This document shows positions 32,209 through 43,330 of a stretch of 64,000 nucleotides of DNA, in pieces. Position 1 is the first letter of the stretch; each line of letters opens with the position of its first letter. The translations under genes and the position numbers were made by a program. Under the pieces are notes generated by a model that was given only the letters and a program-made list of their open reading frames with translations, had not been told where the DNA came from and made no database searches. The stretch is from Ascoidea asiatica (taxonomy: Eukaryota; Ascomycota; Saccharomycetes; Ascoideales; Ascoideaceae). Where the stretch lies: contig BCKQ01000008.1 in assembly GCA_001600695.1 (NCBI GenBank), positions 413,586 through 477,585 of the forward strand, in the 5' to 3' direction.

Positions 32209-33417
32209 TTTTATTATATATTTATTTCTTATTTCAACCAGATATTAACAAAAGAATCAAAAGAATCAAAAGAATAAAGCAAATGGACAAGAAAAGAGCA
32301 GAAAAAGTTGATTGTTAAGCACTCCATTAAATGAAAACAAGGAAAAAGTGGCTAAACTGTTCAAATGAAGTAATTTAAAAGTGGCGCCATGAGGCTGATC
32401 AAAATTAAATTGCGGGTAAAAAAGACCCGTATACGAAAACGGATAAACACTAGCCGTTTACCGTTTTAATCAGCCACTTATATTTGAGCCACATATTTCC
32501 TGATTGGTCTCACCCGCCACATTACTTTTTTTTTTTCTTAAAATTTGAGCAATTTCAAAAATATTTTTTTTTTTTTTTGACGTCACAAGCAATAAAATAG
32601 CCTGAAAAATTAAAATGATGGTAATTAAATAAGTTTATGAAATAGTTAAAAAATAATTTATTATGAGTTTGAAATATTTAAGATTGAAAAGAGATATAGG
32701 TAAATTCAGATATATATAAGTTATTATATGTTTGGAATTGAGATATACCCTTTTTTGAAAAGTAAATAAAAAAGGAAACACAAAAGGGAAAACGAAAAAT
32801 TTAAAGGACAATTATCGAATTCAATAAAGAATCTAAATAAATAATTAATTAAATCATTAATGATTTATTAAAAAACTTTAAAGAAATATCGACAAGGATA
32901 GTAGGAAAGGAAAATAAAGGTTAATAATAGTTTTTTTTTTTGTTTTTTTTAAATTTTTTTTTGAAAGATTTTTGGTTTTGATTTCGAAATTGATAATTGA
33001 TATATGTTTTTTTGTTGATGTTTTTTGAATTTTTTTTTTGGTAAACAATAAATAGATAAATAAAGTAAGTAAATAAATAAAAAGTAGTTAAAACGTGTTA
33101 AAAAAAAAAAGGAATAAAAACAGAAATTGAAAAAAATATTGAAAAATAAAAAGGACAAAAAAGTAAATTGATAAAGTAAAAATAAATAAGTTAAAAGAGT
33201 AAACAAGTAATAAATAGTAAACAAAAAAAAAGTAAAAAAGCTAACAATAAATTAGTTAAGATATTTAAGATTAAACAAAAAAGGAAAAATAAAAATAAAA
33301 ATAAAAATAAAAATAAAACAAGCTAATTTTTGGATTTTAATTAAGAGAGACAAAAAGAGAGAGAGAGAGAGAGAGAGAAAAAAAAAAAAATAACTAGATA
33401 GCTTAAAACTAACAATT
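32209..33417. promoter_or_regulatory. Promoter of YMR090W-like gene and 3' region of KH gene
   Basis: 1.2 kb. A GC-richer island at about 32380-32520 has CGCCAT (32385-32390), an inverted pair CGGGT/ACCCG, and a long imperfect palindrome AAAACGGATAAAC / GTTTACCGTTTT (32436-32467). The rest is AT-rich, with A/T homopolymers (about 32935-33340) and a GA dinucleotide run (about 33355-33378). The minus-strand open frames there are low-complexity translations. Confidence 0.55.
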
Positions 33418-34611
33418 CTATTCATTTGATTGATTTTCAGAGGAAATAACAGATTGTTCATTATCTTGATTAGAAATATTACTATTACTAATACTACCTG
33501 TATTACTACTTGGATTTGAAGAAGGTTGTTGTTGTTGAATTTGTTGTTGTTGAATACGTCTTTGTTTTTCTCTTTCAGCTTGTTTAAATAAAAGATTTAA
33601 AGCTTTTTGAACATTAAATTTATTACCAGATAATTTAAATAATCTTTCATTATTTGAATCATCATTTTCCGCAATCGTTATTTGACATTTTGATTTATTT
33701 CTAATTTCTTTAATTCTTAAACCTTTTTTACCAATTAAACATCCAACAATATCACTTGGAAATGAAACATTTTCAATAATTTGATTTGAATCATCATTAT
33801 CTTGAGAATTATTATTATTATTATTATTATTGAAATCATCATCGGAATTATTTGAATAATTATTCTGTTGTCTATTACCATTTATATTACTCTGATTATT
33901 GTTGTTGTTATTATTCTGGTTATTATTATGCAGATTATTATTATTATTATTATTTCGGTTATTATTATTATTGTTATTATTATTATTATTATTATGATTA
34001 TTTTGTTGTCTTGATTGAGGTACATAATATAAAGTACCAGTTGCATTATGCCAATCTTCTATTAAATATTTTGAAATAACTTTACAAGCTTCAGATATAT
34101 TTTTTGGAGTACCTTGAATTTCAAGTACTCTTTCAGTTGAATTTGGTAAAAAATCTTTTGAAGCAACCATTATAACATTATAATCAGATTGTAAAGATTT
34201 AATTCTATTACCTTGTTTACCAATTAAAGTACCCATTTGAGAATGTGGAATCATTAATCTTAAAGTTAAATCAATTGAATTTTCTTTTAACATTGGACAT
34301 AATGGTTTTATTGGAAAATTATATTGATGTTGTTGTTGATAAATATGAAAAGAATTTGGATCTAAATTATAAGATTCTAATAATACAATTGAAAATAAAT
34401 TTATTGAATCAGAAACTGAATTTACAGGACCTGAAATTGTTAAAATTCTATCAGAACAACCTGGTACTAATTTTGATATACCAGCTTTAACATTAGTTTT
34501 ATTTCTAACATTTTCAACACATTCACCATTTTTACCTATAATAATTCCAGCTTCTTTAAAAGTAATTAAAAGTCTAAATGAGATCATTGACATTGAAGAA
34601 TCGATTTCCAT
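33418..34611 (-). CDS. Triple-KH RNA-binding protein (Hek2/Pbp2 family)
   Basis: Encodes 397 residues from ATG. Three KH domains are visible by their GxxG loops: KH1 (about 8-75; IIIGKNGE, then GISKLVPGCSDRILTISG), KH2 (about 108-180; LIGKQGNR, then VASKDFLPNSTERVLEIQG) and KH3 (about 285-345; LIGKKGLRIKEIRNKS). The VPGCSDRIL and VASKDFLP blocks are shared with yeast Hek2/Khd1, which binds and represses localised mRNAs such as ASH1, and resemble Pbp2. A long Asn/Gln-rich linker separates KH2 from KH3, and the tail is Gln-rich. It should bind C/U-rich mRNA segments in the cytoplasm. Hek2 versus Pbp2 needs a tree. Confidence 0.85.
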   Translation of the reverse strand: MEIDSSMSMISFRLLITFKEAGIIIGKNGECVENVRNKTNVKAGISKLVPGCSDRILTISGPVNSVSDSINLFSIVLLESYNLDPNSFHIYQQQHQYNFPIKPLCPMLKENSIDLTLRLMIPHSQMGTLIGKQGNRIKSLQSDYNVIMVASKDFLPNSTERVLEIQGTPKNISEACKVISKYLIEDWHNATGTLYYVPQSRQQNNHNNNNNNNNNNNNRNNNNNNNLHNNNQNNNNNNNQSNINGNRQQNNYSNNSDDDFNNNNNNNNSQDNDDSNQIIENVSFPSDIVGCLIGKKGLRIKEIRNKSKCQITIAENDDSNNERLFKLSGNKFNVQKALNLLFKQAEREKQRRIQQQQIQQQQPSSNPSSNTGSISNSNISNQDNEQSVISSENQSNE

Positions 34612-35463
34612 TTTTAATTTAAAATTGTGATATGATTGTGATATAATGGAATTGAATTGAATTGAATTAATTGAAATGAAATGAAATGAGATATAAACAA
34701 GTAAATAAGATAATTTTATAATAATATATATATATATATATATGGATATTTAAGTATATACTATAATATAATTAAGAATAAATTGAAAATTAAAAGAAGA
34801 AACAATAAGATTTTATATAATTGGAATCTTTTCAATATTTAATAGAATATAATAATAAATTGAATTGAATTGAATTGAATTATGATTATGATTATGATTA
34901 TGATTATGATTATTATTATTATTATTAGAATTATTATTTTAATATTAATAAATTGAGTAAAATGATAATTTAATATAATACGTATTGAGATGGAGTGGTA
35001 CGCTAGTAGTATTTTAACAAACAATTCAATTCTTTCTGCCAATGCTATGAAAAGTGGAATATTTTTTTTATTATTGCACTCCACGCAAGCAGATTTGATT
35101 TCAAGGGCAATTGCTGCGAAAATGTTTCAGTGTTCTCAGCGCGGGAAAAGCAGGCACGGACGCGGACGGAAACAGCCGGATTAGTAAGCGGATAAAATGC
35201 ACGGAAATTTAAACAAAGAGCCCTAAAAATAACAAAAACAGGGTAACAATATCAATGCCACGTGACAAGGGCTTTAACAAAACCCACTACTGTGGTAGTA
35301 TCGCTGTTCTGGATTTATAAGAACCCTGCGTGTATGTACACAGCCCTGCATTTGCAAATGATATACAATTTTATAAACTTATTTCAAGATATTCTAAAGT
35401 TATACTGTATTTATTATCTGATTGAATTGTAAATTTACCTTACTTCAAGAAAATCCACCACCA
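34612..35463. promoter_or_regulatory. Promoter of KH gene
   Basis: 852 bp. Near the start codon are GAATT and GATTAT repeats (about 34860-34930) and an AT run. A GC-richer island at about 35090-35340 contains CACGTG (35259-35264) and CGCGG words. The open frame across the island is not credible as a gene. The right end is the 3' region of RKR1. Confidence 0.6.
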
Positions 35464-38400
35464 CTAGTTTCTTATGGAAAATGAAGAACGACATATTGGA
35501 CAAGTATTTTTTCCAGATGATTTAAACCATTTATGCAAACAAGCTGTATGATATTTGTTATTACATGTTTTACAAGCATTATTAGGTTTAGATCCATCTT
35601 GATGTAATAATGAAAAACAAATATTACAAGTATCTGAATCTTCAAAAAAGGCTTTAATATAAAGATAAAATACTTTTATTGAATCAAGAATTGATTCATT
35701 TCCATTCATAAAAATCCATTTAGAAGCCTTTAATGCTTTATCCCAATCATTCTTTTTAAGACCAATTCTATTTTTACCTTCTACAACAATATGTTCTAAA
35801 GGATATAATTTTGGAATTCTAATAATCATTTGCATTCTAAGTTCATCAATAGTATAATTAGATTCAATTTCTTTAGAATTCTTATTAACTTTAATACTTA
35901 AAATTTTATCAGTAAGAAACTTTTCTGAACTGTTATTTTTTAATAATACTTCCTCAACTTTTTCAAATTTATCTTCAATAATTAATGGACTGATATATTT
36001 ACTAGTAAATTCACTGATATTTTTCTTTTCTTCTGAATTTTTTAAGTTTGAGTACCAAATTCTTATTTCTGAAGTAAAATTAAATAAACATAAATAATAT
36101 AAATGAAGTAATAAAACTTTAATTTCAATCACTGAATCTGTACTATTCTCATGAGGATTTCCAATAATTTCATATTCTTGAATATCTTTAATATAAACTT
36201 CTTTCATTAATGTTGAAATTGCGGACTCAGAAAAATCAACTTCTTCAATAATAAAATCCATTAATTCTTTTAATAAATTGGTTTGATGTTTTTTTGTTAA
36301 TTCGGAAAGATAAATATCTTTCATCTGTTGAGTTATACACTTGAAATGATCTAAAATCAAAAGCCAACTCCATAAATATTTGAATAGTTGGTTATCTTTT
36401 TCAAACTCAAAATTATTGATATTCAAAATCAAAGACTTAGGTAATTTAACCAAATCATTTATTTCAGAACATTCTTCAATAGTAGAATTGGATGAATCCT
36501 CTTTCTTAGTATTTCCAATTTCAATATCAAAAACTAAATCTTCTTGAATTTTTGGAATTATTTTATGTAGCATATTAACTGCAATTCGTTGTATTGAAAC
36601 ATAATTAAATTCAAGTAAACTCTCTAGTTCTTTTGATTTACCTTTAAATAGATTTATTGGAAAACTTTTAAATATTCTAACATATTGTTCATTTTCAATA
36701 ATAATAGCTTGAATATTTTTATTTTGATTTTTATTTTTTAATAGTATTTCAAATACCTGTTGATATAATCCTTCACTTTTTGCTAACCATATGTTATTAT
36801 AATCTTCTTTTTTACGAATTAATGCAATTAATAACTTTGAAGAAAAATAGTATAATTCATGTAATACATGATTCTTTTCATCTAATTCTGAAAAAATAAT
36901 ATCAAATGATTTTTTACATAATTCTACCCCTAGAACAAATAAGTTTTCTTTTTGATTACCACTTTTGGTCAATGCAAGTACCTGTATAACAAATATTGAT
37001 ATCTGTATTACCATTCTAATAAAGTCTGTATCATAACCATTATTTTCTAAAACAAATTTTTTGAATATGTGAATCAATTGATCCAATGTTCTTCTCATTA
37101 TTAATCGATATTTATCCCCTTCCAACAGATATTCATCATAAAGCATGTTATTTAATAAAATCAAATTCAAAGTATTTTTTTCAATATTATTTTCATCTTT
37201 TATATTAGACAAAATTTCATTTGAAAACTTTTCTCTAAAATCATTAAAAATATTCTTAGCAATATATTTTCGGAATGCAGTAGCAAAGCATGCAAATAAA
37301 ATAGGATTATCTACACTTACTTGATAAAGTTTGTTTAAAGTAAGTTCTGAAAATTTCTTTAAAGGTAATTCTTCTGCAATATCTGAAAGCAAAATTTTTA
37401 AAATTCTTGCAAAATAATAACTAACTACAGATTTATCAATCACTCCAGGAATAACATAGAAAATCAAATTACAATTTTCTTCAGGAGTTCTCAATTCCTT
37501 AAAATTTACAATGCTATGAAAAATCTCATTGAATGAAGTATCACATTTATGTTTGTTTAATAACATTAAACAATCATTTCTGAAATACATAAAAATTTTG
37601 ACTTCATCTTTTGAGCATTCATTCAAAAACATATAGTCTTGAGATAGTTCACTTAATAAACATAAATAAATAATTTGCATGGGTTTGAGTGTATAGAATT
37701 GCGAAGAATTGTTGATAAGATACAAATAAAATACAGAGAGTTTTATAGTTGAAATTGATCTAGATAGTTCATTCGTTACAAGTTTTTTCTTGTATACTAA
37801 GAATATGTTACTCTCTAAACTGTTTCTTATCGATAGACTAGGATCAATTAGACCACTTGTACATTCCTCTATTAATAACTTCCAATCATTTTCCTTAGGA
37901 ATTAAAGATGAAAGAAAATTAATACTAATATTCCTAACAATATTGGAAAGTGTTCCTTTAAAATTTTCATCTAACACTAAAGAGAATACATAAGTTTTTA
38001 AGGCTTTTTTATAGATATATGGCGCATCATCGAGCGTGTTTATAACACTAAAAAATTTGAAAGATAAATCATACATGGTTTCTTCATTACTATTTAAACT
38101 TTTCCACAAGTAAACGTAGTAATTTAAAACATTTGAGTTATTCTTTACATTTGATAACTCCCTAATTAGTGCATTTCTATTAGAAAGCTTGTCAACCTCA
38201 ATTGTGAAAGTGTCTAGCGAAAGTTGTTTGAATGCTGTATCTAAAAGTGATAAATATAAACGAATATCGACAAATTGAAAAGTTAGTGGCTCATAAATAT
38301 TTTTTGAGCCAAAATAATAGTTTCCCAAGAACTCTGTGATATATTTAAAAAATGTTCCATTATCAAGCTTTAATTTATCAAAATAGTTAATGTTTTGTAA

Positions 38401-41091
38401 ACCATCTAAAAATGTCCAAAATAGATCCGTTTCACCAAAAGCATTACTTGATTGCAAAATTTTGGATTCTTGAGATTGGTTTTCAGAAAAATTTCTTTTT
38501 TCTTCCTCTATAATTCGACAATTATGTGCTATATTATTTGATAATTGGAGAATAAATGAGTTATCAAAAAAAATAGAACTTTCTAGCAAAGATCTAATAA
38601 TATTAAAAAAGTCCTTGGGAAGGTTTATCGCTAAAAAAAACTCCACATTCTCTATTAATAAGTTATAAACTTTAGTTTTGAATTGAATTAAATCTGCCTT
38701 GATAAATTGGCTTAGTATAAACATTGAATATTTCTCTAAATTTTTGGAAGATTTGGTTTGAAATTTAGAGGTCAAGTTATTCGATGAATAACTAAATAAT
38801 TCCTCCAATAAAGAATATTCTTTTAAAGAATTTAATAGCCTTAACAAATTTAAAATAAAATTGGAATGGTAATTTGAATCAATATTTGTTTTGGTGGCAG
38901 GGTCACATTTTAGTGCATCAATTATATCTGAAAATTTATTCTGATTAGCTTCTACATCCTGTGTATCATGTAGCAAGAAGTCTAACAGACTTGGTTCTTT
39001 TTGGGATCTTAATAAATTATTTACATTGGTTGAAACAACTTCTTTAGTAATCTCATCATTTTTTGATGAAAAATTCTTTTTTTTGATATAATTGCTTTCA
39101 AACCCCGTGTTTTGCTCCTCACTGATATTTTCCAGCTTGTTATTTACATTATTGTTAGTTAAAGCCAGAATTTTGTTATCCTCGTTAATTATATCTTCAT
39201 TTCTTCCTTGAATTATAATCTCAGCTTTCTTATTAGTAGATTTTTTCTCACTAACTTGGTCTATTTTTTTATTTTCACAAGGTTTATATTTAATGGAATT
39301 CGATAAAATAGGATACATTAGATCAATAGCTTCATGGACTTTTCCCAAATTGAAATTATCCACAAAATTCAGATTAGCGAAGAAATTTTCTTCCAATAAT
39401 TCAATATTAAAATCAATTGAAATCAAAAAATCAAATAATTCTTTTGAAAATCTATTGAAAGTTAAATTCCACTCATTTTTATCATTGAAAAAAAGAGTAC
39501 TATTATAACTATCATCATTTTTTATTTTAAAAAACCGTTTTTTAAAAGTTTGAAGAAATTTATTAAAAATTTTAACAGTAATGATGATGGAAGATAGAAG
39601 AAATTCTTGATTTATTTCAGATTTGATATTGGATAGCATGATTTCATCTAAAAATAACTTGAAATCAATAATTAAATGGAAATCTATAATTTCTTTTGAA
39701 CTGTTTTTAATTAATAAATCTTCAATTAAAAAATAATAAATATCACTGGATTGATAGGAACCTAATTTTAAAAAATTGATAATAATTATTCTTGAATCTG
39801 GAACTAAGCTAAAAATTTCATCTGGTGAAATTTTATTCAATTCATTCAATAAAATTAAAGAAGGTATAAAAAGAGAAGAATTATCATCTATGAAATAATC
39901 TTTTAAGTTATATTTGAAACTTATTCTTGATAATAATTGAAGAAAATCTCCAAGAATATATATGAAAGTATAAATATTATTATCAAGTAAATGATTTAAA
40001 AGAAAGTTTTTTTGAGAAATTAATAAACTGATTAATTTAATTTTTAATAAATTATAATTTATTAGACCTGGAATATTACAATTGAATAAATTAAAAGACA
40101 AGTTTTTTATTAGTGATATAAACTTGACTTCATTATTGATGATAGCTTTCTTGAAATTTTGGATTAAAAATTCACACAAAGAAATTGAGGAATGGACTAA
40201 TCTGAAATATTTTAAATCATAATCTCTTGGGCTTAGATTTGAAAGATTTTTAAATCCCTCTGAATAATGATTATTTAAAATTTCGTTAATTAAGTTTATA
40301 ATATCATTAATAATGGAATCAATATTATTAGCAAGCTTTTCAGTAATCTTTAGAAAAGAAGTTTCATACATTCTTCTATTGCTAAATGATGTTTTTTCAT
40401 CTAAATCAAATAAATTTAGCAATAAATATGGAAAAATAATTTGAGTATTATTATTAAATTGAGACTTTAATAGATTAATTAAATTATACATTATTTTATT
40501 TGAAGATAATCTAATTGAATCATTATTATCAAATGATAATATGATATAAATTTGACACCAAGAATTTTTAAATATATCATTATCAATAGCTGAAATATTC
40601 GATGGAAAGTTTTTTGAATTATATAATTTTTTTATAGAATAATCTAATTTTGATAAAGCAGATAATTTTCTTAAATCATATTTAGATAATATTTGAGAGA
40701 AAATTTCAGAAAGAAATGCATTTGAAAAGCGAGTATAATCTGGAAAACAATTTAAAGAATATAAAGAGTATTCATAAGTATAATTAATACTCTTAATGAT
40801 AGAACTATTTGAACTAACTACTTTTATATCCTCTGGAGTTGCATCTTTAGTATCATCATTACCAGAATTATCATGACTAATAGGTGTAATAAGCTCGTTG
40901 GGTTTAATAATGATAAGTTTAGTAGGATTAATTGGTTTAAATTGTGTAAACGTATCATTATAGCTATATTCGTTTTTACTGAATTTATTCTTATTTTTTT
41001 TTACAAATCCAAAAGGATTTTTAAATATCTGAGAAATTCTTTTGGATGATTTGGAATTCCTAGATAAATTTTTTTCATTACTTTCGTTCAT
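35464..41091 (-). CDS. RKR1: E3 ubiquitin ligase Listerin (Rkr1/Ltn1)
   Basis: Encodes 1875 residues from the ATG at 41091 (MNESNEKN). An ATG 60 bases upstream would add a hydrophobic stretch unsuited to a cytosolic enzyme. The C-terminus is a variant RING (C4HC3): CNIC...CKTC...H-x2-C...CPIC, ending CRSSFSIRN, as in Listerin. The rest is alpha-helical HEAT-like repeat, with the conserved N-terminal region (SWCQIY, LLLNLFDLDE). Rkr1/Ltn1 ubiquitinates nascent chains stalled on 60S subunits in ribosome quality control, with Rqc1, Rqc2 and Cdc48. It is longer than S. cerevisiae Rkr1 (1562 aa), with a polar insertion around residues 620-720. Codon use is less AT-extreme than in neighbouring genes. 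Next to a truncated paralogue. Confidence 0.9.
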   Translation of the reverse strand: MNESNEKNLSRNSKSSKRISQIFKNPFGFVKKNKNKFSKNEYSYNDTFTQFKPINPTKLIIIKPNELITPISHDNSGNDDTKDATPEDIKVVSSNSSIIKSINYTYEYSLYSLNCFPDYTRFSNAFLSEIFSQILSKYDLRKLSALSKLDYSIKKLYNSKNFPSNISAIDNDIFKNSWCQIYIILSFDNNDSIRLSSNKIMYNLINLLKSQFNNNTQIIFPYLLLNLFDLDEKTSFSNRRMYETSFLKITEKLANNIDSIINDIINLINEILNNHYSEGFKNLSNLSPRDYDLKYFRLVHSSISLCEFLIQNFKKAIINNEVKFISLIKNLSFNLFNCNIPGLINYNLLKIKLISLLISQKNFLLNHLLDNNIYTFIYILGDFLQLLSRISFKYNLKDYFIDDNSSLFIPSLILLNELNKISPDEIFSLVPDSRIIIINFLKLGSYQSSDIYYFLIEDLLIKNSSKEIIDFHLIIDFKLFLDEIMLSNIKSEINQEFLLSSIIITVKIFNKFLQTFKKRFFKIKNDDSYNSTLFFNDKNEWNLTFNRFSKELFDFLISIDFNIELLEENFFANLNFVDNFNLGKVHEAIDLMYPILSNSIKYKPCENKKIDQVSEKKSTNKKAEIIIQGRNEDIINEDNKILALTNNNVNNKLENISEEQNTGFESNYIKKKNFSSKNDEITKEVVSTNVNNLLRSQKEPSLLDFLLHDTQDVEANQNKFSDIIDALKCDPATKTNIDSNYHSNFILNLLRLLNSLKEYSLLEELFSYSSNNLTSKFQTKSSKNLEKYSMFILSQFIKADLIQFKTKVYNLLIENVEFFLAINLPKDFFNIIRSLLESSIFFDNSFILQLSNNIAHNCRIIEEEKRNFSENQSQESKILQSSNAFGETDLFWTFLDGLQNINYFDKLKLDNGTFFKYITEFLGNYYFGSKNIYEPLTFQFVDIRLYLSLLDTAFKQLSLDTFTIEVDKLSNRNALIRELSNVKNNSNVLNYYVYLWKSLNSNEETMYDLSFKFFSVINTLDDAPYIYKKALKTYVFSLVLDENFKGTLSNIVRNISINFLSSLIPKENDWKLLIEECTSGLIDPSLSIRNSLESNIFLVYKKKLVTNELSRSISTIKLSVFYLYLINNSSQFYTLKPMQIIYLCLLSELSQDYMFLNECSKDEVKIFMYFRNDCLMLLNKHKCDTSFNEIFHSIVNFKELRTPEENCNLIFYVIPGVIDKSVVSYYFARILKILLSDIAEELPLKKFSELTLNKLYQVSVDNPILFACFATAFRKYIAKNIFNDFREKFSNEILSNIKDENNIEKNTLNLILLNNMLYDEYLLEGDKYRLIMRRTLDQLIHIFKKFVLENNGYDTDFIRMVIQISIFVIQVLALTKSGNQKENLFVLGVELCKKSFDIIFSELDEKNHVLHELYYFSSKLLIALIRKKEDYNNIWLAKSEGLYQQVFEILLKNKNQNKNIQAIIIENEQYVRIFKSFPINLFKGKSKELESLLEFNYVSIQRIAVNMLHKIIPKIQEDLVFDIEIGNTKKEDSSNSTIEECSEINDLVKLPKSLILNINNFEFEKDNQLFKYLWSWLLILDHFKCITQQMKDIYLSELTKKHQTNLLKELMDFIIEEVDFSESAISTLMKEVYIKDIQEYEIIGNPHENSTDSVIEIKVLLLHLYYLCLFNFTSEIRIWYSNLKNSEEKKNISEFTSKYISPLIIEDKFEKVEEVLLKNNSSEKFLTDKILSIKVNKNSKEIESNYTIDELRMQMIIRIPKLYPLEHIVVEGKNRIGLKKNDWDKALKASKWIFMNGNESILDSIKVFYLYIKAFFEDSDTCNICFSLLHQDGSKPNNACKTCNNKYHTACLHKWFKSSGKNTCPICRSSFSIRN

Positions 41092-41845
41092 GATTTTTAA
41101 AATGAAGTTAATAGTTAATTGAATGGAAAAAATCAAAATAAAAACTACCATTTAAATAATCGAAAAGGCTAAGCATTTTATAACTATGAATTAAAAATGT
41201 AGTAACGTTTCACAATAGCAAAATCAAAGTATTACTGAAAAAATTAATTGGAAATAATATCAATTGATAGTAAAAACATTTTTTCTAAAGATTTATAATG
41301 AATGATATTGGAGGAATTCATTTTGAGAAAATTTTTGCACATGAATTTAGAACAGGTCTTTAAGATATGGCAAAAGAAATATAAAGTAACTGTTCTGTGG
41401 ATCAGTTCTCCTCTGAGCGATTATACATAGGTTGTGTAGTCTTAAAAAAGTAGAAGTTCCATACTAAAGTTCTTTAGTTAATCCTTATTGTTGGTTGTGT
41501 AACACTATTCATATTTTTTATATGAGATATTATTTGTAGTTTATATTATATAATTTATATCATTTATTAGTTTTTATTTACACTATTTTATACTGCTTGA
41601 TAATGTTCCCAGAATGTTTGTTTACTTTGAATATTTTCTCTGAGAAATAGGCATTCCGACTACAATAGAGAGTAAAAATCCAAAACGTGATCAATCCGGT
41701 TTATTAGATTCTTTGGGAAATTATTTTAAGTTCCGGTTAAACAAAAAAACCAGCTTTTAGGTTTTAGCTCTTTAACTTAATCACTTTTAAACTCACCCAA
41801 TTTGAACTTTAAAACCTTATTACTTTAATGCATAATAAACCATAA
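41092..41845. other. Intergenic between RKR1 and its N-terminal paralogue
   Basis: 754 bp upstream of RKR1 and downstream of the paralogue stop. I looked for remains of the missing Listerin middle and RING regions and saw none. It is mildly GC-richer around 41640-41720 and probably holds the RKR1 promoter. Confidence 0.5.
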
Positions 41846-43330
41846 TTATTCAACTTTCATAATACAAGATATTCTTATGTAAAAACTTTTCAAGAACATT
41901 TTTCTTTGCAAAGTAGTTAGTTGATCAAACATACCCGAAATTATTTGCATTGGAAAATCATCGGATATCAAAGTATATTTTAAAAATACTGCTAAAAAGT
42001 TCTCTATAGTTGAATTTTTATAATTTTTACTTTCATTGTTGTTTTCATTTCCAAAATTTTTCAAATTTTTATGAAATTTTATGAAAATTTCACCCATTAT
42101 ATTACATGCACCAATATTGATTTTGGACTTATTAACTTGGTTTATAAATAGTTTTGGAATCATTATTTCTTTCAAAAAAATATTGAAATCTTCAATTGAG
42201 TTATAATTTATGATCGAATTTGAGTTTGACTTTTCTCTAATTAATAAACGGCAAATTAATGAAAAGTATTCTTTGTTTTTTTCAAAAGAATCCAGTTTTA
42301 ATAGATTTATTATTAGAGGTTTGCAATTTTTATGATTTTGAATTATATTATAATCTCTAAAAAAATATACACCAACGAACAATTTCAAAACCATTAGGAT
42401 CAATTTTGAATTATATGAATGAATTGATTTATTATTTGATAAATCAATTATTGATAATAATTGAAGAAACTTTTCTATAAAATACTTGAAAATATCCTTT
42501 TCAAAATAATATAAAAGTGATAAATTTGAATAATTTTCAAAAACAAAAAATTCCATAATATTGACTCTAATTGGATTAAGAATACATATTTTAACATTAT
42601 CTAAAACTAAAAAATCATAAAGTTTTTTTTCTCTTAATATTATATCTACTATAAATGAGTTTGATAATTTTAATGAATTTTTAGATAAAAAAGGTAATAA
42701 TTGTATAGACGAATTAACAATTGTATAAAACTTTAGTTCTCTAGAATCATAATCAATCAATTTTTCAATTGATAGTGTATTCAAATTTTCTTTGAATAAA
42801 ATATCATAAATTAAGTTTATAATATCCGATCCAATAATTTCTAATATTTTAACATCATCTCCATTTTTTTGATCAAAGTGTAAGAAAAAGTTCTTCATAT
42901 TATAATTTAAATTGAATTCATCTGGATCAAATAAATTAATCAATAATATTGGTAAATATTGTGATAAATATTTTCTAATAAAAAAATTTTTATTTAATAA
43001 TTGAATAAATTTGAAATGAATCTGATTAGTTAAAAGTCTTATTTTTTTATTTGAGTCTATAGATAATTTAACATAAACTTGACACCAAGAAATTTTGAAA
43101 TTTTCATTATTAATTTTTTTGATAATTATAGTTTTATCTTGATTTAAGAAGGTTTCTAAGTCAGTTAAAGCTCTGAATTTTATATTCACATCAAAATTTA
43201 GTAATCTTGTAATTATGTGACTAAGATAAGCATCATTTATTAAACAAGCATCTGGAAGGTTTTTAAAATAGCATAAAGAAATACACCTAATATTTTGATC
43301 ATCATTTTCAAATAACTTATGAAAGGACAT
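41846..43330 (-). CDS. Listerin N-terminal-only paralogue (no RING)
   Basis: Encodes 494 residues from ATG with an uninterrupted frame. It aligns with the first roughly 550 residues of the neighbouring RKR1: SWCQVYVKLSIDSNKKIRLL against SWCQIYIILSFDNNDSIRLS, LLINLFDPDE against LLLNLFDLDE, SRELKFYTIVNSS against DYDLKYFRLVHSS, FLKEIMI against FLDEIML. Predicted HEAT-like helices; no zinc motif. In Listerin the N-terminal domain contacts the stalled 60S particle and Rqc2, while the RING at the far end does catalysis. A free N-terminal domain could compete with Rkr1, which is inference. Divergence is substantial, yet no stop or frameshift is seen, arguing against a fresh pseudogene. Same strand, 754 bp upstream of RKR1. 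Confidence 0.75.
   Translation of the reverse strand: MSFHKLFENDDQNIRCISLCYFKNLPDACLINDAYLSHIITRLLNFDVNIKFRALTDLETFLNQDKTIIIKKINNENFKISWCQVYVKLSIDSNKKIRLLTNQIHFKFIQLLNKNFFIRKYLSQYLPILLINLFDPDEFNLNYNMKNFFLHFDQKNGDDVKILEIIGSDIINLIYDILFKENLNTLSIEKLIDYDSRELKFYTIVNSSIQLLPFLSKNSLKLSNSFIVDIILREKKLYDFLVLDNVKICILNPIRVNIMEFFVFENYSNLSLLYYFEKDIFKYFIEKFLQLLSIIDLSNNKSIHSYNSKLILMVLKLFVGVYFFRDYNIIQNHKNCKPLIINLLKLDSFEKNKEYFSLICRLLIREKSNSNSIINYNSIEDFNIFLKEIMIPKLFINQVNKSKINIGACNIMGEIFIKFHKNLKNFGNENNNESKNYKNSTIENFLAVFLKYTLISDDFPMQIISGMFDQLTTLQRKMFLKSFYIRISCIMKVE

Noticed and set aside
32949-33461. Phe/Leu-rich minus-strand frames resembling membrane proteins
   Set aside because: Translations of A/T homopolymers and a GA repeat, not conserved membrane segments.
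33852-34079. Tyr-rich plus-strand frame
   Set aside because: Antisense translation of the poly-Asn linker of the triple-KH gene.
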